Source: Planctomycetota bacterium (GTDB taxonomy: Bacteria > Planctomycetota > Planctomycetia > Gemmatales > Gemmataceae). Taken from it: a DNA stretch of 64,000 bases. The translations under genes were made by a program, and so were the position numbers. The notes beneath the pieces are model-generated. The model had not been told where the DNA came from. It ran no database searches and was given only the letters and a program-made list of their open reading frames with translations. The stretch lies in contig JACPPF010000044.1 in NCBI GenBank assembly GCA_016191165.1, forward strand, positions 48,729-112,728, read 5' to 3'. Of the stretch, positions 48,068-58,257 are shown piece by piece; the stretch's first letter is position 1, and each line of letters opens with the position of its first letter.

Positions 48068-48829
48068 ATGGATGACACGAAGTTGGCCTTCGGCGTCGAA
48101 CCTTCACCCTGGCGTTATCGCCTTCGGCTGGCACGTTATCAAAGCCTGGCCGAAAAGGTGGCCAAGGTGGCACGCGACGCGAAGTCAAGCGGTCGCACGC
48201 AATTGAACCTGCTGGACATCGGCGTGGGCAATGGCCGCACCTTTCGCTACCTCGAACCTCATGCGGACCTCACGGACCGCATTCGCTTTGTCGGCCTGGA
48301 CAACAATCCCGAGCGCCGCCTTGCCCACGTCCACGGCGGCGATCGCTGGACCTTGGTTCACGGCGATGCGGAACAAAAGCTGCCTTTCGACCCTCACGCC
48401 TTTGACGTCGTCATAGCGGAACAAATTCTTGAGCATCTGCACACCCCGGAAGCCACGTTGACCGAGATGGCACGGGTTTTGCGCCCGGGCGGCACATTGA
48501 TCGTCGGCGTACCGATCTTTCCGCCAGGGCTTCACCTGATTCGCCAGCACGTCGCGCCACGCGTCCAAAAATTGCTGGGCAAGAAAAGCGATCACGTGCA
48601 AACCTTCACGGCCTCGTCCATTCTGCGCCTGATCAATCAAACAGGAGATCTGTCCGTCACGGATGTCGCCGGCTTTCGCATGATGTCGGGCGGCGTGATC
48701 CGCTTCCTGGAAAACTATCGCTGGTGGTGGCGCTTCAATCGCGCCGTCGGCCGGGCCGTGCCATCGCTGTGCGTCGAGGTGCAAATCGTCGCGACCAAGG
48801 CGCCCGCCCCTGTGCCGCTTGCGGCTTAG
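48068..48829 (+). CDS. SAM-dependent methyltransferase, class I
   Basis: 253 residues from ATG 48068 (MDDTKLAFGVEPSPW). The longer frame from GTG 47945 lacks a recognisable protein. The SAM pocket is LLDIGVGNGRTFRYLEP near residue 50, an acidic motif II follows in FVGLDNNPERR, and VIAEQILEHLHTPEATLTEMARVL is the motif IV-V helix pair. Typical of methyltransf_11 enzymes acting on small molecules or glycan lipids. A hydrophobic stretch close to the end (FRMMSGGVIRFLENYRWWW) is unusual. Single gene; the substrate is unknown. Confidence 0.8.
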   Translation: MDDTKLAFGVEPSPWRYRLRLARYQSLAEKVAKVARDAKSSGRTQLNLLDIGVGNGRTFRYLEPHADLTDRIRFVGLDNNPERRLAHVHGGDRWTLVHGDAEQKLPFDPHAFDVVIAEQILEHLHTPEATLTEMARVLRPGGTLIVGVPIFPPGLHLIRQHVAPRVQKLLGKKSDHVQTFTASSILRLINQTGDLSVTDVAGFRMMSGGVIRFLENYRWWWRFNRAVGRAVPSLCVEVQIVATKAPAPVPLAA

Positions 48830-48980
48830 CCCTCGCAGGGCGCCGTGAAAAAGCGCAGCGCACTTGCCCAAAAAAAAATCGCCCCCTCCCTTCTTGACCG
48901 CGGACGGCAAATCGACGATACTGGCCCGGTACTCGCCGCTACCCTCCTCCCACCACACTTTTTCAAGGCATACCCACCCC

Positions 48981-50351
48981 ATGATCGCAAGAACCTGCTT
49001 TCTGTTTCTACTTTGCGCCTCGCCCCTTACCGCTCAGCAATTGGTCGGCTGGCGCACCGACGGCACGGGCCGGTATCCCAAGGCCGACCCGCCGATCAAA
49101 TGGAGCACCGAAAAGAACGTGGTCTGGAAAACGAAGATGCCGAACTTCAGCGTGGCGACGCCGATCATCCTGGGCGACAAGATCTTCACGACCTCCGACC
49201 CGACCTCGTTGATCTGCGTGAACAAGGCCGACGGCGCGATTCTCTGGGAGAAAAAGTGTTCCGTGGACGAGATTCCCTGGACCGCGGAAGAAAAGGAAAC
49301 GCTCAAGGCCGAGCGGGCGCAGGCCCAGGTTTGGGACAAGGCCCGGCAAGTTCTGGATAAGGAAGCCAACGTTCTTGAAAAACGAATCCGCGAGGACAAG
49401 ACCCTGGCCAAGGAACTTCGCAAACAGATCGACAGTCTGCGCCGCCAGGCCAACGAGTTGCGAGTCAAGCGCGCCTCGCTCAAGTTACTGATGAAGGCGA
49501 GCCCCGCGCCACGCGACGGCACGGCCGGATATTCCCAGTGCACTCCGGTAAGCAACGGCAAGCAAATATTCGCCGCCTTCGGCAACGGCCTGGTCGCCTG
49601 CTACGACCTCGACGGCACGCGCCGTTGGCTCAAGCTCATGGAACATTCGACCGCCGCCTACGGCCACGGCTCCTCGCCCACGCTTGCCGGCGACAAACTC
49701 ATCGTCCACTACGCCGACCTGGTTGCCCTCAACATCAAGGATGGCTCCGAAAGCTGGCGACTCAAACTGAACCCGCTGCATGGCACCTGCATCCCGACCC
49801 GCATCGGCGATACCGATGTCATCCTCTCCCCCATGGGCCTGATGGTCCGCGTCGCTGACGGAGCGGTCCTGGCCAAGAACCTGGGCCAAAACGGCGACAA
49901 CGCCCCGATCCTCCACGACGGCGTCGCCTATTTCGTCAACGGCAACACCCGCGCAGTCAAGCTCCCCGATTCACCGACCGGCGAACCCCAGCCCCTCTGG
50001 AAGGTCAACCTCAAGGGCGGCGATTACTGGTTTTCCTCGCCCGTCTACCACGGCGGTCTCATCTATGCGATCAACGGCAGCCGTAACTACAGCGTGGTCG
50101 ATGCCAAGACCGGCAAGCTCGTTTACGCCGATCGGCTCGACGTCGAAGGTCGCATTTATCCCAGCATCTGTTTCGCGGGGAAATACGTCTACGTCAGCAG
50201 CGACAATGGTACGACCATCGTTCTGGAGCCAGGCCGCGAGTACAAGGAAATCGCCCGCAACTCGCTGGAGACGTTTCGCTCGACGCCGATCTTTGAAGGG
50301 CGGCGCATGTATGTACGGACCCAGAAGCATTTGTGGTGCATCGGGCAGTAG
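48981..50351 (+). CDS. Secreted PQQ-type beta-propeller with a coiled-coil insertion
   Basis: 456 residues from ATG 48981. MIARTCFLFLLCASPLTAQ is a signal peptide. Blades such as VNKADGAILWEKKCSVDE, VACYDLDGTRRWLKL and VVDAKTGKLVYADRLD are PQQ-like repeats. Between the first and second blades, residues about 100-155 form a highly charged helix (RQVLDKEANVLEKRIREDK), a probable coiled coil. The fold is a beta-propeller of unknown ligand; PQQ binding itself is not shown. It follows a methyltransferase and precedes a palindrome. Confidence 0.78.
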   Translation: MIARTCFLFLLCASPLTAQQLVGWRTDGTGRYPKADPPIKWSTEKNVVWKTKMPNFSVATPIILGDKIFTTSDPTSLICVNKADGAILWEKKCSVDEIPWTAEEKETLKAERAQAQVWDKARQVLDKEANVLEKRIREDKTLAKELRKQIDSLRRQANELRVKRASLKLLMKASPAPRDGTAGYSQCTPVSNGKQIFAAFGNGLVACYDLDGTRRWLKLMEHSTAAYGHGSSPTLAGDKLIVHYADLVALNIKDGSESWRLKLNPLHGTCIPTRIGDTDVILSPMGLMVRVADGAVLAKNLGQNGDNAPILHDGVAYFVNGNTRAVKLPDSPTGEPQPLWKVNLKGGDYWFSSPVYHGGLIYAINGSRNYSVVDAKTGKLVYADRLDVEGRIYPSICFAGKYVYVSSDNGTTIVLEPGREYKEIARNSLETFRSTPIFEGRRMYVRTQKHLWCIGQ

Positions 50352-50355
50352 CATT

Positions 50356-50419
50356 ACGAGCTGGAAGCGTGAGCGACGGTTTCTTTTTTTGGTTCCCGGC
50401 GCTTGCGCTTTCGGCTCGT
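50356..50419. repeat. Imperfect palindrome after the PQQ gene
   Basis: Arms near 50356-50380 and 50395-50419 pair imperfectly (GAGC..GAAGCG..AGCG with CGCTTGCGCTTTCGGCTC). A run of seven T lies in the loop. It matches the family seen at 1448 and 6688. Confidence 0.45.
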
Positions 50420-50507
50420 TGCGGAATTCCTGTGATACAATAGTTTTGGGCTTCATTTACGTTGTCAGTTTGGGCCAGTCGGCGGTTTCTTGCAGTTGGA
50501 GAACCCG

Positions 50508-50756
50508 ATGAGTGTCGATAACTTTCAATCGCACCTCGAATCGTTTCTGTCGCGCAAGCCGTTTCGGGTGTTCACGGTGGAACTACATAACGGAAACCGA
50601 TTCGAAATCGACCATCCGCGCGCCGTCGTTTGGCGCGACGGGTTTGCGGTGTTCGTCGCGCCGGGTCACGTGCCGATTTACTTCGACAACGAAGGCGTCG
50701 TCCAGTTTATCGACGCGCCGGCAAGCGATGCTCCGGCGAATGCTAATCGGGGATAA
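50508..50756 (+). CDS. Small protein of unknown function
   Basis: 82 residues from ATG 50508, with TTGGAG seven bases upstream. The pattern FRVFTVELHNGNRFEIDHPRAV followed by VFVAPGHVPIYFDNEGVVQFID is a small beta-barrel-like domain with a short helix first. Planctomycete genomes have many such 70-90-residue proteins. There is no signal peptide. It is 49 bases before the prfB start on the same strand and may share its transcript, although a short hairpin lies between. Confidence 0.6.
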   Translation: MSVDNFQSHLESFLSRKPFRVFTVELHNGNRFEIDHPRAVVWRDGFAVFVAPGHVPIYFDNEGVVQFIDAPASDAPANANRG

Positions 50757-50766
50757 CGGATCAAAA

Positions 50767-50784
50767 CCCGCCTTGAATGGCGGG
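50767..50784 (+). terminator. Small hairpin before prfB
   Basis: CCCGCC TTGAAT GGCGGG, a six-bp GC stem with no T-run, between the 82-aa gene and prfB. It may be a weak terminator or an mRNA structure. Confidence 0.35.
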
Positions 50785-50805
50785 CCAAATATCGAAAGGA
50801 TCATC

Positions 50806-51913
50806 ATGAACATCGATCTTCGCCGCCGCACGGATGATGTGCTTGCCCGTCTCAATCAACTCCGGGGGTCGCTTTGACCTCGATAACAAACGCACCCAGC
50901 GCGACAAGCTGACCGAACAGATGGGCGCGGCCAACTTCTGGGACAACCAGGAGAAGGCCCAGCAAGTCATCGCCCAGCTCAAACCACTCAACGGGATCAT
51001 CAATCCCTTCGAGACGCTCGAAGCGAGTGTCGGGGACTTGCAGGCGCTGTGCGAACTCTGTGAGGAGGACGCCAGCATCGAAGGCGATCTGCAAAAAGAG
51101 CTGGCGACCCTCGAAAAGAAACTCGATGAGTTCGATCTGCGCGCCATGTTCACCGGTCCCCAGGACGCCTCCGATTGCTTCCTGAAGATCAGCGCCGGCA
51201 CCGGCGGCACCGAGGCGTGCGACTGGGCGCAGATGCTCCTGCGCATGTACACCCGCTGGGCCGAGCGCAACGGCTACGAACTCGAAATGATCGACGAACT
51301 CAAGAACGAAGAAGCCGGCATTCGCAGCGCCACGGTCGCCATCCGCGGCGACTACGCCTATGGCTACCTGCAAAGCGAAACCGGCGTCCACCGCCTGGTT
51401 CGCATCAGCCCATTCGATTCCAACGCACGCCGGCATACTTCGTTTGCCGCCGTTGACGTGGCGCCGGACATCGAGGGCACGATCAACATCGAGATCAAGC
51501 CGGACGATCTCAGGCGCGATACCTTTCGTAGCGGTGGCCCCGGCGGGCAGCACCAAAACAAGACCGAATCGGGCGTCCGTTACACGCACGTCCCGACGGG
51601 CATCGCCGCCGAAAGCCGGACCGAGCGAAGCCAGCACAAAAACGACGCCAATGCACTTGCCCTCCTGAAGGCAAAAATGTACCGCGTCGAGGAAATGAAG
51701 CGCCGGGCCGAGACCGAGAAACAGTACGACGAAAAAGGCGAGGTAAGCTGGGGCAGCCAGATTCGTAACTACGTCATGCAACCGTATACGCTGGTCAAGG
51801 ACGTGCGCACCGACACGCAATCGGGTCAGATTCAGGCCGTCATGGATGGCGAGATCGACGAGTTCATCCAGGCGTTTTTGCGGGCGAAGGCGCAGAAGGG
51901 GCACAAAAAATAA
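50806..51913 (+). CDS. prfB: Peptide chain release factor 2, read through a programmed +1 frameshift
   Basis: The gene is split in two frames: bases 50806-50874 encode MNIDLRRRTDDVLARLNQLR and GSL, ending CTT TGA; reading then continues at GAC (50876) as DLDNKRTQRDKLTEQ... to 51913, 368 residues in all. The join LRGSL-DLD matches LRGYL-DYD of Escherichia coli RF2. The stop-recognition tripeptide is SPF in VRISPFDSN, and the peptidyl-hydrolysis GGQ is in SGGPGGQHQNKTES. RF2 terminates at UGA and UAA. AAAGGA lies five bases before ATG 50806. The alternative start at 50834 is out of phase with the real N-terminus. Confidence 0.93.
50865..50878 (+). promoter_or_regulatory. prfB programmed frameshift site
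   Basis: GGGGGT, then CG, then CTTTGAC. The internal Shine-Dalgarno-like GGGGG and the slippery CTT TGA C occur at the spacing of the classic RF2 autoregulatory site; low RF2 lets the ribosome slip +1 and make more RF2. Confidence 0.93.
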
Positions 51914-51944
51914 TTGCAAATTGCAGCTCAAAAACGCGCCGAAG

Positions 51945-51973
51945 CCCAGGGGTGAGCGCAGCGAACCCCTGGG
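51945..51973. repeat. Palindrome with TGAGCGCAGCGA loop, copy 2
   Basis: CCCAGGGGT (51945-51953) pairs perfectly with ACCCCTGGG (51965-51973); the loop GAGCGCAGCGA is the reverse complement of that at 33780-33808. Located after prfB. Confidence 0.6.
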
Positions 51974-52028
51974 ATCGTGTTGGCTCTGCTCGGCATGAGG
52001 TTTACAATGTCCTTACGAGGTTTTTACC

Positions 52029-52763
52029 ATGCCGCTTCGCGATCACTTTCGGCCTCCAGTTTCCAAACGTTCATCGTGGGAGGGTTTCCACGGGTTTTGG
52101 CCTGCGGCGATGGTTCTGGAACTGGCCCCGCGGCTGCCCGGGGGTTTCGTGGCCGAACCGCGCGTTCATTTGGGAACCTATTTCGAGATTGACGTAACCA
52201 CGTTCGCTGAGCAATCCGAAGAATCCAATGCCAGTGGGAGCCCGTCGGATGGAGGTGTTGCGGTCGCTCCATATGCTCCTCCGGCACCAAGTTTGGCTGT
52301 CGATGCGGAGATTCCAGAGCAGTACGAATATGAAGTGCTGATTTATGACCTCAAGCGCGACCGCACGCTCGTGGCGGCGGTGGAGATTGTCAGCCCGGCC
52401 AACAAGGATCGGCCGGAGAGCCGGCAGATGTTTGTGGCAAAATGCGTGAACCTGCTGCGCAAGGGCGTGTGTGTTTCGATCGTCGATCTGGTCACGATCC
52501 GGCACGCCAACCTTTATGCCGATCTCCTAACGCTGATAGGTTGCACAGACCCCAGTTTCACGACCGAGCCAGCGTCGATTTATGCCGCCACTTGCCGTAA
52601 GCGTGTGGTGAACCGCAAGAGCCGACTGGAAACCTGGTCGCATGCGTTGGCGATCGGCCAACCGCTGCCGTCGTTGCCGATCTGGCTGAGCGAGGAGAGT
52701 GCCGTGTCGCTCGAACTGGAAACGTCGTACGAGCAGACTTGCCGTGTGTTGAAGGTTGTGTAA
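52029..52763 (+). CDS. DUF4058 protein
   Basis: 244 residues. The N-terminal MPLRDHFRPPVSKRSSWEGF block and the middle YEVLIYDLKRDRTLVAAVEI followed by VSPANKDRPESRQMFVAKC are typical of the DUF4058 family, found in Planctomycetes and some cyanobacteria. Predicted as an alpha/beta protein of unknown function; the SPANK and E-residue pattern (VEIVSPANK) looks like a restriction-endonuclease-type core, which remains speculation. No signal or membrane segment. It stands alone between prfB and the LRR lipoprotein gene. Confidence 0.75.
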   Translation: MPLRDHFRPPVSKRSSWEGFHGFWPAAMVLELAPRLPGGFVAEPRVHLGTYFEIDVTTFAEQSEESNASGSPSDGGVAVAPYAPPAPSLAVDAEIPEQYEYEVLIYDLKRDRTLVAAVEIVSPANKDRPESRQMFVAKCVNLLRKGVCVSIVDLVTIRHANLYADLLTLIGCTDPSFTTEPASIYAATCRKRVVNRKSRLETWSHALAIGQPLPSLPIWLSEESAVSLELETSYEQTCRVLKVV

Positions 52764-52908
52764 GGCGCCTGGCGCTTGGAAACGGCGGATCGGAAAGCTG
52801 AACCGTTTATGCGGGACGCGCACAAGCGAGCATAGCGAACCTCTGGATGACCCGATCGGTTGGCGTCCATAATCCCCTACGGTTCCCAACTACCCAAGGA
52901 AACGGCGT

Positions 52909-54093
52909 ATGCCAAAAAGCTTGGTTTTCCTGGGATCGCTTGCGGTCCTGTGGGCGAACGGCTGCACCGACCGGCCTTTGCCTCGGAAAGAACCCCCACA
53001 GTTTGTCCGGGACGCGCCTCAGGACGTCTCGACCGCATGGCGAGATGCCGGGGCCAAGGCGGGTTGGATCGGAATGACCCAATACGACCTGACTGGGTTT
53101 GACGAAGATCCAACGGCCCTGACCGACGCTTTGCCGGGTTATCGATTCCCCGTCCAATGGAAAGACGGCTTGGTTTCTCGATTGCCAGCGCCAGAGGGTC
53201 CATTTGGCCTGGATTTTGATTACACTGAAATCAACGACTCCGGACTTGGCGAGCTGGCCGGGCTAAAGAAACTGACGCGGCTATCTCTACGTGGCACGCC
53301 GCAGGTCACCGACGCGGGGATGCGGAATCTCGCTCGTCTGGACGGTTTGCAATGGCTTAACCTTGCCACGGAGCGATTGACCGATGACGGAATCAAAGAG
53401 CTGGCCAAGTTGCGCCACCTGCAATTGCTGGACCTGGGGTCAACACGCATCACCGATCGCGCGCTGCGCGAACTGGCAGCGATGCCCCGCTTGCATTCCC
53501 TATTTATCGGTGGTACAAGGATCACCGACGCAGGCTTGAAGGAACTCGCGGGTCTTACCGAAATTCGCACCCTGTACCTGGATTACACACAAATTACCGG
53601 CACGGGCCTGAAAGACCTTTCTGGCCTCAAGAAACTCCAAACGCTAGATCTGGAACGCACAAAAATCACGTCCGCGACGATTAAAAAGCTCATCGCCTTC
53701 ACGCGTCTTGGCAAGCTTCGATTGAGTCGCACGGCTGTGGAAAATTCTGACCTGAAGGAATTGTCTCGCCTCGAGCATCTCCATTCCCTTTATTTGAATG
53801 ACACGCAGATTACGGACCGGGGTCTCGCGGAACTTGCCCCGCTGACTCGCTTGCACACGTTGGACCTTGGCGGGACCAATGTAACCAACGCGAACCTCAA
53901 GGACCTTGCTTCCCTGGAAAACCTTCACACGCTCCACCTTTATCGAACCGCCGTGACTGATGCCGGAATGAAGGAGTTGACACGTCTCAAGAAATTGCGT
54001 TTGCTAAACCTTTATAATACATCCGTGACAGATGCAGGTGTGAGTGAACTGAACTTTGCCCTGCCCGAGTGCCGATTCATACGCCTGAAATAA
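52909..54093 (+). CDS. Leucine-rich-repeat lipoprotein
   Basis: 394 residues. The signal MPKSLVFLGSLAVLWANGC ends with a lipobox-like NGC, so it may be lipid-anchored. Repeats of about 24 residues follow: LKKLTRLSLRGTPQVTDAGM, LDGLQWLNLATERLTDDGI, LRHLQLLDLGSTRITDRAL and so on, at least ten units of the LxxLxLxxTxITDxGL kind. LRR proteins bind partners rather than catalyse; such planctomycete proteins are commonly outer-surface or periplasmic. The first 90 residues are non-repetitive. No neighbour explains it. Confidence 0.85.
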   Translation: MPKSLVFLGSLAVLWANGCTDRPLPRKEPPQFVRDAPQDVSTAWRDAGAKAGWIGMTQYDLTGFDEDPTALTDALPGYRFPVQWKDGLVSRLPAPEGPFGLDFDYTEINDSGLGELAGLKKLTRLSLRGTPQVTDAGMRNLARLDGLQWLNLATERLTDDGIKELAKLRHLQLLDLGSTRITDRALRELAAMPRLHSLFIGGTRITDAGLKELAGLTEIRTLYLDYTQITGTGLKDLSGLKKLQTLDLERTKITSATIKKLIAFTRLGKLRLSRTAVENSDLKELSRLEHLHSLYLNDTQITDRGLAELAPLTRLHTLDLGGTNVTNANLKDLASLENLHTLHLYRTAVTDAGMKELTRLKKLRLLNLYNTSVTDAGVSELNFALPECRFIRLK

Positions 54094-54216
54094 GTGCGAT
54101 TAGCTCCCGTGTGCCAAGTTGCCCCCAGTGAGGGCGTGTTTCAAAACCTCGTTGTTAGTATCACAGGGTATTTTCACCTGAACGGCGCTCGTGGTAATTT
54201 CCGTAGGACTATTCCC

Positions 54217-56046
54217 ATGAAGAGAATCACTCTGGCACTCGTCTTGGCCTGGCACTTCGCAAACGGCACTTTCGCCCAAACTCTGCCGCAAGACCAGGCC
54301 CCACCGCAACCCCGCTACACCTTCCGCCAAATCCACGACCCCTACGGCACCGGCAAGTTTTACCTGGGCCGCGAGATCGCTCATGTCATGAGCTATGAGG
54401 GGGCCGGCTGGCTTGAACGACCCGAACGCGAGCGGGAGGAGCGCGTCTCCAAACTGCTGCCCTCGCTGGACATCAAGCCAGGACAAACCGTCGCCGACCT
54501 CGGCGCCGGCAGCGGGTTTCACACCGTCAAGCTATCCAAAGCTGTCGGTGACAAGGGCAAGGTCTATGCCGTCGATATTCAGAAAGAGATGATCGCCATC
54601 CTGCAAAAGCGAATCAAGCAAGGCAAGTTCAAGAACATCATACCGATCTTGAACACCGAGAAGGATCCGAAACTCCCCGCCAACGCAATTGACATGATCC
54701 TGATGGTCGATGTCTACCACGAGCTGTCGTTTCCCTACGAAGTGACAATCGAGCTGGTCAAGTCGCTAAAAGTTGGCGGCCGGCTCGTGTTCGTCGAATA
54801 TCGCCTGGAAGATCCCAAGGTGCCGATCCTCACCGTGCATCGCATGTCGATCGCCCAGGTCAAAAAAGAGATGGCCCTGCACCCCCAGATGAAGCACGTC
54901 AAGACGCTCAATCACTTGCCCTGGCAGCATGTCATCATTTTCGAGAAGGTCGCGCAAAAAAAGAAGAACGCCGTCGCTGACCTTCCCGCCAACACCTGGG
55001 TGGAATTGAAATACACCACCGAGCAACCGGCCGACAAACGCGAGCAAGGCCGCTGGGTCAGCGCTGGGTGGAACAAGCTCGTCTACGATCCCGACGGCAA
55101 GCGCGTTCTTTTCTATGATCGCTGGTACGACACCAAACATGGCGGAACGACGATCTACGGCAACTGCCTGTTCGCCCTTGATCCGGCAAATGCCAGGCTC
55201 ACGCCGCTCAAGATCGATAACTGGAAAAAGGTCGACACCAAGACCGGCGGCTATCGGACTATCCAATTGGCCGAGAACGACAAGGAACCGACGCCGGCAT
55301 CACGGCACGTCTATCATGCGTTCGAGTATGTTTCGGAGTTCAAGGCGGTTTACCTTTGCAACGGCGCGAATCAGGGCATCATGATCGGCGAAAAACATGT
55401 CGCCCACGACGCCTGCGACGGCGCCTGGCGCTTTGACTTGAAATCGAAGAAATGGGCGCAGATCAAGTCGGCCAATTGCCCGCGCAATCGCCTCGACGAA
55501 TCGATGGCGTACTGCCCGGACATCAAGTCAATGGTTTATTCCAGCGGCGACGGGCAGGTGTGGATTCTCGATTTGATGAAAAACGCCTGGCGCAAGGCCA
55601 AGAACAGCCCGCCGCCGCGGACCAGGTTCGGCCGAACGGTGTGTTACGACCCGGTCAACAAACGGATGTTGCTGGCGGGCGGCGGCCGGCTCGATGCCTG
55701 GCAGAAGGGCGAGGCCCGTGAGTTTCGTGAGTTGTATGCATTCGACCCGAAGACTGAGACGGTCGAACGCCTGGCCGACGCGCCGACGGCGCTGTACGAA
55801 TCGCAGTTGGCGTTCGATTCCAGACGCCAGACCTTCCTAACGGTCGCGGTTTTCAACAAACAGGAGCAGCCCTCCGGCATGTTCTCTTACGATCCGAAAA
55901 AAGACCTATGGAAGGAAATCAAGCCCGCCAGCCGCATTCCGCCGCACCGAAGCTGGCATGGCTGGATGAAGCTCTGTTACGCCGCCGATCACGACTGCTT
56001 CATCGGCACGATCGGGGACCGGGTTTTTGCCTACCGCCCCAAATGA
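54217..56046 (+). CDS. Exported methyltransferase fused to a Kelch-type beta-propeller
   Basis: 609 residues from ATG 54217. MKRITLALVLAWHFANGTFA is a signal peptide. The first domain is a Rossmann methyltransferase (VADLGAGSGFHTVKLSKAVG near residue 95, VYAVDIQKEMIAILQKR after it, then MILMVDVYHELSFPYE). The second half consists of blades with LFALDPANARLTPLK, WRFDLKSKKWAQIKSANCPR, CYDPVNKRMLLAGGG and FSYDPKKDLWKEIKPAS, a Kelch/galactose-oxidase-like propeller. A SAM enzyme outside the cytoplasm is unusual because SAM is not available there. The exact role is unknown. The 3' end stops four bases before the convergent DUF255 gene. Confidence 0.8.
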   Translation: MKRITLALVLAWHFANGTFAQTLPQDQAPPQPRYTFRQIHDPYGTGKFYLGREIAHVMSYEGAGWLERPEREREERVSKLLPSLDIKPGQTVADLGAGSGFHTVKLSKAVGDKGKVYAVDIQKEMIAILQKRIKQGKFKNIIPILNTEKDPKLPANAIDMILMVDVYHELSFPYEVTIELVKSLKVGGRLVFVEYRLEDPKVPILTVHRMSIAQVKKEMALHPQMKHVKTLNHLPWQHVIIFEKVAQKKKNAVADLPANTWVELKYTTEQPADKREQGRWVSAGWNKLVYDPDGKRVLFYDRWYDTKHGGTTIYGNCLFALDPANARLTPLKIDNWKKVDTKTGGYRTIQLAENDKEPTPASRHVYHAFEYVSEFKAVYLCNGANQGIMIGEKHVAHDACDGAWRFDLKSKKWAQIKSANCPRNRLDESMAYCPDIKSMVYSSGDGQVWILDLMKNAWRKAKNSPPPRTRFGRTVCYDPVNKRMLLAGGGRLDAWQKGEAREFRELYAFDPKTETVERLADAPTALYESQLAFDSRRQTFLTVAVFNKQEQPSGMFSYDPKKDLWKEIKPASRIPPHRSWHGWMKLCYAADHDCFIGTIGDRVFAYRPK

Positions 56047-56049
56047 CGG

Positions 56050-58143
<2,094 letters not shown>

Positions 58144-58199
58144 CGCGTTGTTCCCGTGGGAGGTGATGGCGAGGGGCGAGGTCATGATATCGCCGCCAC

Positions 58200-58251
58200 C
58201 CGTTTGCGGCCCGGCGGCCGCATGGCGCGAGGTGCGCGAAACCGCAAGCGG
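58200..58251. repeat. Weak palindrome between comEC and DUF255 genes
   Basis: CCGTTTGCGG (58200-58209) and CCGCAAGCGG (58242-58251) pair with one G-T wobble. It lies 115 bases wide in the gap after comEC. No T-run. Confidence 0.35.
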
Positions 58252-58257
58252 ATTCGA

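Noticed and set aside
50806..50877. A frameshift mutation in prfB
   Set aside because: The CTTTGAC and GGGGG elements and the LRGSL-DLD join match the known programmed site.
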